Shown here piece after piece: positions 12,250-23,536 of a DNA stretch of 64,000 bases. This DNA is from Malachius bipustulatus (Eukaryota; Arthropoda; Insecta; Coleoptera; Melyridae), in assembly GCA_910589415.1 (NCBI GenBank), contig CAJUUM010000031.1, forward strand, positions 62,001 to 126,000, written 5' to 3'. The translations under genes and the position numbers were made by a program. Below the pieces are notes generated by a model. The model searched no databases. It was not told the origin of the DNA and saw nothing but the letters and a program-made list of their open reading frames with translations. Within the stretch, counting starts at the first letter, position 1. Each line of letters starts with the position of its first letter.

Positions 12250-13235
12250 ACCTACAAGTATCTGAATTAATTACCTGTCGTGAACGAGGCGGCCATCTTA
12301 CAACGCTAAGGGCGGTGACAAGGCACAATTTCTTTTCCACGACTATCTGAATCATCTTACATCGTTTTTACTCATCCATGGTGAAATAACTCGGCGGATT
12401 GGAGATCTTCAATAGCGACAGGACATTTTCCCGGTGCTGGTGCTGTTGGCGTTTTTAACCTCGGGAGTCTTGCAAAGGCGCGTTCTCCACACTTGCTGAT
12501 TCTTTGGAGATTTCAATGCTCGATCGAACATCTCACCCAACGAAGTAAACAGCCTAAGTTTGGAAGTCCACGAGCAAATAATATCCTTTTTACTGTTGAA
12601 ATAAAGACAGTTTTTCATCAATCAACTTCGTCCCGGAAACTGTAAGTTCTCTTTATTTTATCTCGCTGAATGTGATATGGAACTATAGGAAGATCAGTGC
12701 TAAATTGTGAAATTATTAACTATCACGTGATATTATTAACTATATATTAATTCACAGACTTTCTCTTTCCCAATATAATTAATATCGAAGTATTTGATTA
12801 TTGTACTTAAACTGTACAAAGTAAAGGATCCTTTATTTTAAACATATTAATTGTTTGAAAATACGAATTTCAATTCAAAACTTTTAGAGTAAATCAGGAT
12901 AATTATTGATTTGATTAAACAGAAAATGTAAACATAATTTGATCATTAAATCTACATTACAACTTATTCTTGCAACAACGTTTTAACATCTTTATCACCC
13001 TAAGTCTATTTTTTATTAGTTCTTCATAGAGTTTAGGTAGCACAAAATAGATGAGAACTTGTTTAACGAGTTAAGAAGGAAGAATTAATTGGCATCCCTA
13101 ACCTTACCTAAGATACCTATTTAAAAAGTGTTAACTATTTAGAATTAAGCAGCAGAATAACTGGTACTCTGATAGTATCTGATTCAGTTTTCGAGTTATT
13201 CAAAATTATTATTTCTTGAGAAGTTCGTCACGAAA
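12250..13235 (-). repeat. right arm of ~1-kb inverted repeat
   Basis: Reverse complement of 7983-8945. It carries the matching minus-strand peptide GEMFDRALKSP near 12530. Confidence 0.75.
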
Positions 13236-13546
13236 TATTCTCTCGAAACTTTACCGTTTTGCTGACCCAGCAAACTTTTGTTCGCGCTGACGCAACATTT
13301 TGTTCGCGCTACCGCTGCATACTTTCGGTGTTCTGTTGCAAAGTTTGTTCTAAGTCCATTGATTTTCGATTTTATTTCAGTTATAGTTATTCCAGGACGA
13401 ATATTTTTTAGTTCTCTTACCATGCTTTCGTAAGCAGTGGTTCTCATGTGCTTGTTTTTATAATTGGAACTTTTTACCTGACGGAGGCAAGGCCTTTCTC
13501 TATATAATTCTATTAAAGAAATAACCTGATCATGAGACCAAGACAT
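13196..13546 (-). pseudogene. Harbinger MADF-domain protein, N-terminal part
   Basis: The protein begins MSWSHDQVISLIELYRERP and continues with a YKNKHMR..AYESMVREL segment and ITEIKSKINGLRTNFATEHRKY, the three-helix MADF (Myb/SANT-like) DNA-binding pattern. In PIF/Harbinger elements this second gene helps import the transposase and bind the ends. The reading frame runs into the outer edge of the large inverted repeat near 13235. The rest of the gene appears at about 7970-7449 in the same orientation, so it is interrupted by that insertion. Confidence 0.8.
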
Positions 13547-13861
13547 TGTGATAACTGATAAGTGGATAAGTTTTCAATTCAATTTCAATGATTACCGTAT
13601 GTTTCACGTACACTCCCAAATATAAACTGAGGTTACTGTTACTGGTTAGGTTAGAAAGTTGACTTCAGCTACCAACATCTCAATATTGTAACCTACAAAC
13701 AACAATTTCCCCCAGATTTCCACTTCAGTTATGTCATTTAATTGATGAAAAATATGACAGATTCTAAAAATTTGCTTTGTCAATTAAAATTGACGAAAAA
13801 TAGGACAACTTCCCTAAACTAAAAAATTGACCAAAAATTGGAGACAAAACTTGTATGAATT

Positions 13862-13931
13862 TGTCCTAAATTTAGTATCCTAAAAAATTGACTAAAATTT
13901 GTACTAAAAAATGGATCGTTACATATGGGCT
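13862..13931 (-). repeat. Harbinger right terminal inverted repeat
   Basis: Partner of 5605-5674; followed directly by the TAA duplication at 13932-13934. Confidence 0.93.
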
Positions 13932-13934
13932 TAA

Positions 13935-14560
13935 TGAAGTAAACGTGTAAACGGCGATATTAAACCTTTAAACGCGGTTAACCGTGTTTTTCTCCAATTT
14001 ATAAAATCACCTCATAAATCAAAAGTAAAAAACTAGCTAAAGCTAATGCAAAATTAACAAAATAGATTAATCCATTCTACAGATGTTCAATTACCCCTAT
14101 TTTGGTTGAATAAATTAGTATTTTAAAATTAGGAAATATCATTAATTAAAATACACTTCCCCTTCACCCTTTTAATCCAATCCACACTAACACTAAAATG
14201 CGCGTATTACCATTTACCATCTTTCTTCATCTTCAAGAATATTTCATTAATAAGTACCAAATAATTGGTAATATTGACGAGCCGTGACCTCGCCGCTTCC
14301 GGTTTCCCGAACCCGAACAACAGACTAGGCGTGTTTACATTTGCCAGCCGAGGGATTTCTTTGGCGCTCCGAATAACGTATGTGTACGAATCTGAAGACT
14401 TATCTGCTCGCGGACCGGCTCGCTAATGTAGACGGACTACGGACCTTTACGTATCAGACTCGGCTACGCATTGAATTCATGGCGTAGATAGGTAGATCCT
14501 GAATTTTTATAGTTTAAACGTTTCATCCCTAAATTTTTAAAATAATTTTAAAATTATAAT
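13935..14560. other. probable hAT intron or spacer
   Basis: AT-rich sequence between the BED exon donor (minus strand, 14566) and the Harbinger insertion. No coding potential recognised. Confidence 0.4.
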
Positions 14561-14566
14561 TTTTAC

Positions 14567-14768
14567 CTGGATGTGCACTTTTGTTGGTTATTTTATTCTT
14601 TATTTTAACTGGACAACCTGAACATTTACATAAATGCGCTGCCATTCTTGTAGCATTTTTCTTATATTTTGTATTGCAGAACATACATGAATATGAAGTC
14701 GGGCCTGTGCCATTTTTGTTTGGTTTTTCCTTGAAATACTGCCACAGAATACCTTTACTTTTCCCCAT
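14567..14768 (-). CDS. BED zinc-finger exon of the hAT transposase
   Basis: Starting at MGKSKGILWQYF, the exon carries W..F aromatic residues followed by C-x2-C (SCMFCNTKY) and a distal H-x-C pair (AAHLCKCSGCP), the BED zinc-finger layout that hAT transposases use to bind DNA. It ends in SAHPG immediately before a splice-donor-like GTAAAA (minus strand of 14561-14566). Upstream in-frame codons extend to 14867, but the second ATG gives the usual BED start. It is the first exon of the transposase at 3843-5608, now separated from it. Confidence 0.75.
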
Positions 14769-15158
14769 TTTTAACACATGGTAGGTAGGTTTTAAGGTAG
14801 TAATAGAATAGGTAGAAAATAACGAGCACAGCACCAGCATGGACGCGTTGGCTTTAAAACGCGACAAATTTCTAATCCAACCAAACTACCATCTGATGTG
14901 CAGTGCAGTGCGCGAGCCGCGAACAGAGACTCAGAGACAGCTGACTGCAAGCTCGTGCGTGCAGGCCTGTGGCCTTGAAGCGCAACTTCTGCGTAAGTAT
15001 TGGGAAATATTCTCGTGAAAATTACCGAGAAATTTCAACGTAATTTTCCGAGAATATTACCTTTGTGGTAATATTAGCTTACACCCAGGCGAATATTACG
15101 GTAATTTACGTAATTTCCGCGAATATTCGCATGGTAATATTCGCCGTTTACAACACTA

Positions 15159-15166
15159 ATTATGAA
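15159..15166. other. hAT target-site duplication, right copy
   Basis: ATTATGAA, identical to 3282-3289. Confidence 0.93.
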
Positions 15167-15507
15167 CCTTATTATAATGTTACAATAAGGTCGACCTTGC
15201 TGCATGCACCTGAATCTGAGTTCTCGCCGTCGAAGCCAATGCAGTAGACCAGACACGTCGATCTCCGGAGTACTTGGATTCCGCTTGAATCGGGAACTTA
15301 TGCCTGCTCCTTGACTGGTTGACTGGAAAGTTCGTAGCGCGACGTTCGCGTCTCGCGTCTGACTTCTTGAAACGTGAAAATTAATTAATACAACCCTTCG
15401 TTAAATGATAATTACTATTGTAATAACCATAAATTACACCACTATCCGGCTCGAAGGACCAGCTCATATGTAGGGAATGTTTCCATTCAGTTTAGTCGTC
15501 GAACCGA

Positions 15508-16623
15508 GTGGACGTGCTTGGTGTTCTCCTCCAGAAAAAGGTGAAATTTTGTTGTTTTCTTGTGTATTTGTTGCTGTTGCTGACGATGACGAGCTGTGCT
15601 ATTTGTACTGTAGATTTACCACCAGAAAATGATTTCATAAGTTGTAGTGGATGCAAGAGCAAGTATCATTATAATTGTGCTAATGTTAGGGAAAGTGTCT
15701 GGAGAAAATATTCAACCGAGGCGAGACTGGCATTCAGATGTTTTATCTGCCGGACAAAAACGGCTGCTGATAACGACAAATCGACGATTGTTAGTAAACA
15801 TACTGATGAAAAAAATGTAAATACTGATAGGGACACAACAGCTGATCCTATTAATACCAACTGTCCTAATAGATCTCAAATTAATTCCAAAAATACCGAA
15901 ATTGACTACCTCAAAGAGTTATTGAGGCACAAAGACATGATCATCAAGAATCAAATGGATCTAATTGACTCACTTCAAGAACAAATTAGCTTAATGAAGG
16001 TGACGATGAGTATTCCCGCAAATATCGACAACTTGGAGACGGTACCATCAACGGTTATCAAAAGTGTCAACAGCAATTATGGCCCTAAGAACTTGACTGA
16101 TGTAGATTCTAATAATGTCAACTCAGCGGTGACTGGTCCTCCTGTTGTTACAGATCACGTGAGGGAACAGTCGACTGTTTGCAACTTCATGGATCGAAGG
16201 ATTGACAGAGGTATATCCTGGGTGAGTGATAGGACTGTCAATGAAACAGAATCTTTGAATAATAGAAATCAACCATTTGTCCTAAATGGAGATGACGGAT
16301 GGAAGAAATTCCAGGCTAGAAGGCGCAGGAAGATTATTGTTGGTACGGGTAACGAATGTAGACTTAGAGCTGCTGAATGTTTCTCTTCTTGGCATGTGTA
16401 TCGTCTGCACCCAGCTACAACTAAAGACGAAGTTTTGAATAATTATCTTCAGGGGGAGTTTCCAGGTGTCCTTGTGGAGCCTTTAAATTCATCATATCCC
16501 GAGCAGTATTCCTCATTTAAGATCTCAGTAAGAGAAACGGAGGAATTGAAACTAACGGATGCCAAGCTGTGGCCCAGTGGAACCAGGATAAATCGGTTTT
16601 TTCAGTCCAGGAGGCGTGAGTAG
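15508..16623 (+). CDS. LINE ORF1 protein with PHD-like zinc finger
   Basis: The 371-codon frame starts at 15508, but the ATG at 15586 (MTSCAICT) is a likelier start, since the first 26 residues are a hydrophobic run just before the finger. Cysteines and histidine follow the PHD order: C-x2-C (CAIC), C-x2-C (CSGC), H-x2-C (HYNC) and C-x2-C (CFIC). A coiled-coil-prone segment (NTEIDYLKELLRHKDMIIKNQ) follows, then a C-terminal basic block GWKKFQARRRRK. PHD-bearing ORF1 proteins are known in CR1-group LINEs and probably bind the element RNA. The frame is intact and overlaps the beginning of ORF2. Confidence 0.85.
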   Translation: MDVLGVLLQKKVKFCCFLVYLLLLLTMTSCAICTVDLPPENDFISCSGCKSKYHYNCANVRESVWRKYSTEARLAFRCFICRTKTAADNDKSTIVSKHTDEKNVNTDRDTTADPINTNCPNRSQINSKNTEIDYLKELLRHKDMIIKNQMDLIDSLQEQISLMKVTMSIPANIDNLETVPSTVIKSVNSNYGPKNLTDVDSNNVNSAVTGPPVVTDHVREQSTVCNFMDRRIDRGISWVSDRTVNETESLNNRNQPFVLNGDDGWKKFQARRRRKIIVGTGNECRLRAAECFSSWHVYRLHPATTKDEVLNNYLQGEFPGVLVEPLNSSYPEQYSSFKISVRETEELKLTDAKLWPSGTRINRFFQSRRRE

Positions 16624-19584
16624 CTCTCTAGCTGTTGCTGCTGATCAGATTTTGAAAGAAGACGACCATAAAAGGAAACAAGACGACCATAGAAAGGAGC
16701 AAATAATACAAAGTAAGACCGGGCCAGAAAATGGCACTTGTAATATCTATTTAAGTAACATTAGTAGTCTGACAGCTCATAAAGATGAGCTTAGAAATTT
16801 TATATGTCAGTGTAACCAGCCCGCCGTAGTGATTTTGACCTGAGACCTGCGTTACTGAAGATATTATGGACTGTGAAATTGAGTGTGATGGGTATAGAAT
16901 GATAAGAGTCAACTCAAGCAGTAGACATACTGGAGGTGTTATAGTGTATGTGAGACATGACATAGGGTGTGACATAAGGGAAGAGAAAATTGTAGACATG
17001 AATTTTTGGTTCCTTGAAGTTGAAATAACAGTTGACAAAGAACGATTTCTTCTTGGAAGCGTATATCACTCTCCTAATCGTTCTGATGCGGTATTTATTC
17101 AGTTTGTAAATCAGTGGATGGAAAAAACTTTAATAGATTACACTAATAGTTTTATTCTGGTTGGTGATTTCAATTTAGACTGGAAGGGTGATAGTTTTTA
17201 TGATAAGACACTTAGGAGGACGATTAATGACAGTGGGTGTAAACAGCTAGTTGAAGATTTCACTAGAATTACTAAAGATACAAAATCCCTCATAGACTTA
17301 GTGGTAAGTAATAATTTGAACCTCAGTGTAAGTACCCTTAAGACGGCGAAGATTTCGGATCATTGTATCATTGAGATCTTGCTCCCAGAAAAGGTAGAAA
17401 AGTATAGAAAGAAAATATCGATCAGACCTAAGGTTTATGATTTGAATTTGCTCCAACAAAAGGTAGAGTACATTGTTCAGCGGCTTGATTATCGAAATCG
17501 GAATTTGGATGAAAAGTGCAGGCAATTTAACGTTGAGGTTGAAAAGGTATACGATGAAATATTACCAAAAAAAGAAATTTATTTAAGGTTTAGAAATAAT
17601 CCATGGTTTGATAGGGAGATATTTGAGGAGATAAAATTGAGGGACCGCTACTATAAAAGTTTTTCAGTTACGGGGGATGTTTCTCACTGGAATAGATATA
17701 GAATACATAGAAACCAAGTAGTAAACATGTGTAGAAAAAATAAGATAAAATATTATGAAGCAAAAATTGACAAAAATAGGAGTAAACCCGAGGCTATGTG
17801 GAAAACACTTAAGAATATAATAGGTGGAAAAAATAGGTCTGATGACTATGAAAACTTAACCTATAAAAATGTAAAAATAGATAAATACTCATTACCTAAT
17901 TTATTTAATAAATATTTTATTGAGAGTGTTGTGGACATTGAAAAATCTATCACACAGCCTGGGATCACTGCAGAAGAAAACGACCACTGTAATGTTTTCG
18001 ATGAAATAGAGAGAATTTGTGATTTTAAGTTCATAACTCGAGAGGAATTACAAAAAATAGTTTATGAATTAAGAAATAACGAGAGTATTCAGCTACAGAA
18101 TAATAGTGTTTTTATTAAATATAATTTTTTTCAGATATCTGATTTCTTAATACATCTGATAAACTCCTCCTTGGAAACAGGTATTGTTCCAGATAGTTTG
18201 AAGGTTTCCACTGTAGTTCCAATAAGGAAAATCAAAGGAATTAAACAGATTGAGAATTTTAGACCGATTAACACATTACCGATTATCGAAAAAATTCTCG
18301 AGAAGGTGGTATATAGACAAGTTATTAATCATATCGAAGTCAACAATATTCTTGTAGACTTTCAGTCGGGTTTCAGGAAGCAGTACAGTTGTGAAACTGC
18401 ATTTCAGTACTTAGTTAATAATTGGAAAGTTTCCCTGGATAAAAAAAAGATTGTAATGGTGGTATTTCTGGACCTAACCAGAGCTTTCGAAACGATTGAT
18501 AGGGGAAAATTATTACCTAAGTTAAGACTATATGGTATGGAAGGTACTGTGTTGGGATGGTTTAGGAGCTATCTGGAGGGTAGGAGACAAAGGGTTGATT
18601 GTGGGAATATATCGTCAGAGCTGGCGAATGATCTGGGCGTACCTCAGGGAAGTGTGTTGGGACCATTGTTGTTTAGCTTGTATGTAAACGACATTGGTTC
18701 TATCATTAAATATGGAAAAATACATCTTTTTGCAGATGATACGGTGGTTTTTGTCAGTGGATATGATATTCAGGAAATACTTCTTAAGTTAAATCACGAC
18801 CTGCAGTGCATATTTGATTGGTTCAGTGAGAACAAATTAAAGATCAATCTTGGGAAGTGTAAGGCCATGATCTTTGGTAGAGACATCAAATATAAGGATA
18901 TTAAGGACAAAATAGAGATTAAAATTGATAGTGAAAAAATTGAGTTGGTGGATAAATTAAAATACCTTGGGTTTATTCTTGATGTCAACCTTAATTTTAC
19001 TGAACATATAGATTTTGTTTGTAAAAAGATTTCTCAGAAGTTAGGTGTCTTATCTAGGGTGAGTAAGTTCCTCTCAGTGAAAGCCAGGTTAACAGTCTTT
19101 AATACTATAATACTCCCTCATTTGCAGTATTCCTCACTGATAATTTTTACAGCTCGTAAGCGTGAAATTAGGCGTGTACAATTGTTGCAGAACAGAGCTA
19201 TGAGAATCATTCTTTCTTGTAACATATACCAAAGTATAGATAAGATGGTTGAATAGATTGAAATGGTTGAATGTTTTCGACTTCTGCCAGCTGCAATGTA
19301 TGGTTTTCATATATAAAGCAAAAAATGGTCATTTGCCTGGATACTTAGGTGAGTTTTTCACGACCTTCGGTGAAACACATAAGTATGAGACTAGGGGTAG
19401 AGAGGATTTCATACTTAGTCGAGTTCAGTATAAGGCAACTCAAGAGACGGTGTTTTTTAGAGATTTGGAGATATATAATAAAATACCAGATAATATTAAA
19501 CATGAAAAGAACGTTCATAAATTTAAACATTCGTTAAAGAACCACTTGCTGCTTGCAGGGACGAAGGGTGAGAGTGTAGTGTGA
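16616..19584 (+). pseudogene. LINE ORF2: endonuclease plus reverse transcriptase, two frameshifts
   Basis: Endonuclease: NIYLSNISSLTAHKDELR at the start, then (after a one-base shift near 16842) ETCVTED, GSVYHSP, LVGDFNLDW and SDHCIIE, covering the catalytic Asn, Glu, Asp and His motifs of APE-type nucleases. Reverse transcriptase: FRPINTLPIIEK, FLDLTRAFETID, LGVPQGSVLGPLLFSLYVND and the catalytic FADD (18731-18742). A second frameshift near 19245 separates the C-terminal part (YKAKNGHLPGYL, IPDNIKH). Apart from these two shifts the 990-codon protein is continuous. It would nick target DNA and prime reverse transcription from the RNA 3' end. Confidence 0.9.
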
Positions 19585-19865
19585 TGGATGCTCTGGGGTC
19601 TTTGCTGTCTTGTGGGGTATATTTGAGAAAAAAGAAATAAAAAATCTGAAGACATGTATAAAACTGATGTAGAAAAACTGATGTAGCCAAATCTTTACTT
19701 TTATTTATTTATTTTGTCTTTGTTGTATTCTGTTTGTTGTATTATGTTTAATTGTAGGTTTGTATTTGTATTATAATTTAAAAATTTTGTTAAGACTTTG
19801 TAAGATTCTGTAAGACAATAGCAATTTTTTGCTAAATAAAGGTCTATAATAATAATAATAATAAT

Positions 19866-20664
19866 GTTCACTGCCCACATACGAAACACAAAAGGGTTCT
19901 ATTGATATAATTTATTGCCGTAAAAGTTTACAATAATATAACGGTGTTGTGCTTTCACCGGCATCTCGGGTTGCATTGCTACTCTCGCGAAGCCCACCAT
20001 CAGCCCTTGCAGTAACAGACAAGGTTGCCAAATTAAATAAAAGATTCTAAATTACAAGAATATTAAAATAAGACGTAACAAATGGTTTTAATGAGATCTT
20101 GCTCCAGAGTTCCAAATTAACACTGTTTGGCTTGATTCCTTAATTCTGTTAAAAATGGCTCTATCGACCACAAGTTTTGTTTCAGTTTGATGAATTTGTG
20201 TCGCTCATATGTTAAATTTTTCTTGGGGACAAAATGATCTTTAAATTTTTTCATAATTTTTGTCTTGTTCATCTTCTGCTATTGTGAATGAATTATATAA
20301 TACAGCATTTTTTCTGATTTTTTCTCAGTTTCAGAAGCAACGAGATAATAATTATTCAACTTCTGCTTCCATCTCTTCTAATTTTCGGATAAATTACCCC
20401 CTAACTCCATTTCACCAATCCCTTTTGATTCTATTTTATTATATTTTCAGTTAATTCACTATTTCCGGCAATTTTTTACTTTTATTTCACAATTTTCACT
20501 TTTAATTAATTGATCTTTGTGATCTTATTCGCAACACGTAGCGTCATGTCATGTTATTAAGACTAAGGTCTGAGGTGAACTCTCTTTATTAATCTAAATC
20601 TATTATTGCTAAGATACAAGTATGGTATGCAACCATGAATACAAGTTACATGAATTCTCATGTA
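19866..20664. other. AT-rich spacer
   Basis: No gene or clear repeat recognised on either strand. Confidence 0.4.
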
Positions 20665-21433
20665 TGACAAGAATGACAACCACCACTTCGAGAGCCCACG
20701 ACAGGAATTTCTTTGCTTCTTTATTTCATACAGTTTGTGAAAGAATGACGTTGCTTTTTGCTTTTTTTACAACTCATTTACTTTCTAAATGACAAATTCC
20801 CTTGTCGCTTGCCATTAAATAGAAATAAAAATAAGATGTAAATTGTATTGAGGCACACTCATTATGAGAGCAAAATACAATGATAACTAGCTCAGCAAGA
20901 AAAAATACGTCTTCAGGATCTAGTCTTTCAAATTATCCCTCTCCATTATTTCAATCCGCTTTCCCAAGAGAAAGCGGGCGTTACAAAGGAAGCCATCAAA
21001 GAGAGGAATAACACTGTAAAGTATCACCAGGACAGCTATGATCAAGTTGTAGGCACCTTGAGCAAGAATTCTTAGCAAGACGATGAAATTTGATGACTGC
21101 ACCCGCATCGAGTCAAAATTCGCTTCTTCCTCAAATTCGCTTCTTCCTCTATTTCCCCTCTCGCCTCTTGACGTGAAGGGAGAGGTTTCTTGGCCTCGCT
21201 CTGAGGCAACCCAGCCAGTTCAATGAGATCCAATTATTTTCGAATATCACTTACTCACCACGTGACGACACCACGTGTGTTGCGCACAACCACCACTTCG
21301 AAAGCTCACGACACGAATTTCTTTCTTTTTGCTTTTTTTTACAACTCATTTACGACTGACAAATAACAAATTCTCTTCTCACTTGCCATTAAAGAGAAAT
21401 AAAAATAAGAAGTAAATTGTATTGAGGCAAACT
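20665..21433. repeat. diverged direct repeat pair
   Basis: 20665-20862 and 21286-21433 share CACCACTTCGA, TTTACAACTCATTTAC, a TAAAAATAAGA block and TTGTATTGAGGCA in the same order and orientation, with small indels. They could be LTR remnants or a duplicated segment. Between them is a hairpin, CCGCTTTC (20956-20963) with GAAAGCGG (20970-20977), and no recognised gene. Confidence 0.6.
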
Positions 21434-21905
21434 CACATGGAATGAAAGATGGATGTATGTCTGTCGAACAAAGAATAAAGTATAATAGTATTAAGATGGT
21501 GTTTAATATAGTAAATAATCAAGGATTTCCGAATTACTTAAGAAAATATATCAGTTATAAAAAAGACAGAAATTATGAAATGCAGCTTAGAAATGACGAA
21601 CATTTGGCGCTAATGAGACCAATAAATGAGTTACATAGAAACTCATTTTTCTATAAAAGTTTTGATTTATATAATTGTTTACCAACAAAGTTAAAAAATG
21701 AAACAAATTTGAATGCATTTAAAAGACTGCTAAGTGAGTACATAAAAAATCCGAACAATTAGCTAGTAAGAAAAATGTATAGGAAAGTAGGTTTGATTTA
21801 GTGTAGATTTAATTAAGTATTATACATATATTATGGTATTATAGTTATAAAGAATGTAATATTCTAGAAAAATAAAGATTATTATTATTATTATTATTAT
21901 TAAAG
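21434..21905 (+). mobile_element. 5'-truncated LINE fragment
   Basis: Contains only the C-terminal end of a LINE ORF2 (21442-21762), a short 3' UTR with AATAAAG and a (TTA)n tail (about 21878-21902). Its protein is related in pattern to the end of the 15.5-19.9 kb LINE but is a different family. Severe 5' truncation is the usual outcome of target-primed reverse transcription. Confidence 0.75.
21442..21762 (+). pseudogene. LINE ORF2 C-terminal fragment
   Basis: About 107 codons. The pattern (FNIVNNQGFPNYLRKY, then ..SFFYKSFDLYNCLPTKLKNETNLNAFKRLLSEY) is the post-RT C-terminal segment of CR1/Jockey-group ORF2 proteins, where a folded helical tail follows the polymerase. The frame reads open to its stop, but no polymerase or endonuclease precedes it. 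It cannot act alone. Confidence 0.7.
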
Positions 21906-22348
21906 ATAATAAATTAATAGATTTGTACTCCAATAATAACGCTCTCTTTTTTTTCAAAATTCTCTTCTGGTTCAAGTTTCGGTAATGTTTAAGGATAGGG
22001 GCCTGAAGGTTAACCTTGACGGTTCTGCTTGTGCATGCATATTGCTGAGTTGCATTGTTGCCAGATGTATGAACTTAGAAACGAATTTGAATGAAATCGT
22101 AACCAAATTTCTCCAACTACAAAATATCTAACTAATTAGAACAATTTTTTTGGTATACTTATAAAAAAAGTAAAAATAATAATTTCAAACCTGAAGAAAC
22201 ATGAACATAATATTTTATCCGCAACCAGCGTGTTATGAGGACATAATTACAATGTTTTCAGTTGTATTATGGTGTCTATAAGACACTATTGTTCTATACC
22301 TGCGGAAATTTATATTTTATATTGTTGAAAATAATTAAATGAATATAT

Positions 22349-23535
22349 GTGTCCCAATATTCCATGGACATGGAGCAACCACAGATTACTGAGGTAAAAA
22401 AAGTCGCTCTGACCAAACTTATCTCTATACCAAAGTGCTTCGTTTGTCCGTTAGAGGGCTTCAAAGTCTTTTGAAAATTTTAGTTTTTTTGAAATAGCTC
22501 AAAGTCGGCCGATTCCAATTCGATGAAATTTGGTAGGTAAATTTCTTATTAAAAATACTAACTTCTGATGTACATGATAATTTGACGGAAACCCAGGAAG
22601 GGGTTAAACTACCCCTACCCTCCATTAAAATCGATCGTAATTGTTGATAGGGTAGCAGGAACGCTGTTCATGTTTTTTTGTTTGAAAGATACATCGTTTT
22701 AGCCCATTTTTGGTCTCCTACAAAAATCTGTATCTTTCCGAGGTGCTATGTGATAAAATAAATTAGTCGACGATAACTAAATTTTTATTTCATTCTTTTA
22801 ATTTGAAATCAAATTTTCAAATTGTCAGGTGATTATTTTATCTAATCTCATAAAAGATGCTCGATGTGGGCGCCGGTTTGGACCCTAGAAAGTTCCATCC
22901 TGCGCAAAAAAATGATTTTAACTTTTCTTGGAACCTCGTCGTTTTGCAAACTGTTTACTGCGTTTGAAAAAAACCGTTTGCAAACACCTGAAAAAAAACC
23001 GAACCATACTAATCATCTTTTATGAGATTAGATCAAATAATCACCTGACAATTGAAAATTTGATTTCAAATTAAAAGAATGAAATAAAATTTTGGTTAGG
23101 TGTCATCGACTAATTTATTTTATCACATGGCACCTCGGAGAGATACAGATTTTTGTAGGAGACCAAAAATGGGCTAAAACGATGTATCTTTCAAATAAAA
23201 AAAACATGAACAGCGTTCCTGCTACCCTATCAACAATTACGATCGATTTTAATGGAGGGTAGGGGTAGTTTAACCCCTTCCCGGGTTTCCGTCAAATTAT
23301 CATGTACATCAGAAGTTAGTACTTTTAATAAGAAATTTACCTACCAAATTTCATCGAATTGGAATCGGCCGACTTTGAGCTATTTCAAAAAAACTAAAAT
23401 TTTCAAAAGACTTTGAAGCCCTCTAACGGACAAACGAAGCACTTTGGTATAGAGATAAGTTTGGTCAGAGCGACTTTTTTTTACCTCAGTAATCTGTGGT
23501 TGCTCCATGTCCATGGAATATTGGGACACCCTGTA
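22349..23535. mobile_element. foldback element 1 with ~510-bp arms
   Basis: 22349-22859 is repeated in inverted orientation at 23014-23529, nearly identical over the whole arm, around a ~154-bp centre. The right end reads GGGACACCCTGTA; the left end is eroded to TATGTGTCCC. There is no coding capacity; open frames over the arms are by-products. It is non-autonomous and would form a ~510-bp hairpin. Confidence 0.9.
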
Positions 23536-23536
23536 T

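Larger units (their letters stand above)
7983..13235. mobile_element. long-inverted-repeat element inside the Harbinger
   Basis: Sequence from 7983 to about 8945 is repeated in inverted orientation from 13235 down to about 12250, at high but imperfect identity by eye. The outer edges share TTTCGTGACGAACTTCTC. The arms bracket about 3.3 kb of AT-rich sequence without a recognisable gene. The arrangement splits the Harbinger MADF gene, so it looks like a separate transposon with ~1-kb terminal repeats. I could not define a target duplication: similarity continues weakly beyond the edges, including a 14-bp indel. It does not match a superfamily I can name. Confidence 0.65.
5605..13931. mobile_element. 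PIF/Harbinger transposon inside the hAT
   Basis: Terminal inverted repeats of 70 bp (5605-5674 and 13862-13931) differ at only two positions and begin AGCCCATATGTAACGAT. The element is flanked by the 3-bp duplication TAA (5602-5604, 13932-13934), as expected of PIF/Harbinger. It carries the two-gene set of the superfamily: a DDE transposase on the plus strand (5843-7224) and a MADF/Myb-like protein on the minus strand (13546-13196, continuing at about 7970-7449). It is swollen to 8.3 kb by an internal insertion at about 7983-13235. Confidence 0.93.
3290..15158 (-). mobile_element. hAT transposon carrying nested insertions
   Basis: The ends are TAGTGTTGTAAA (3290-3301) and its exact reverse complement (15147-15158), flanked by the 8-bp duplication ATTATGAA at 3282-3289 and 15159-15166. 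A TAGTGTTG-type end and an 8-bp duplication are diagnostic of hAT elements. The interior encodes, on the minus strand, a BED zinc-finger exon (14567-14768) and the body of a hAT transposase (3843-5608). Subterminal regions (3300-3390 and 14990-15150) are rich in TTACCG/AATATTC words, probable transposase-binding repeats. Removing the nested Harbinger element leaves a hAT of about 3.5 kb. Confidence 0.93.
15508..19865 (+). mobile_element. non-LTR retrotransposon (CR1/Jockey group), near full length
   Basis: ORF1 with a PHD-type finger is followed by ORF2 with an AP endonuclease, reverse transcriptase and C-terminal region. The copy ends in AATAAAGG and a short (ATA)n tail at about 19847-19865, the microsatellite-type 3' end used by several CR1/Jockey-group lineages. 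The 5' boundary was not found; sequence from about 15370 may be 5' UTR. ORF2 holds two frameshifts, so this copy is dead but not old. Confidence 0.88.
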
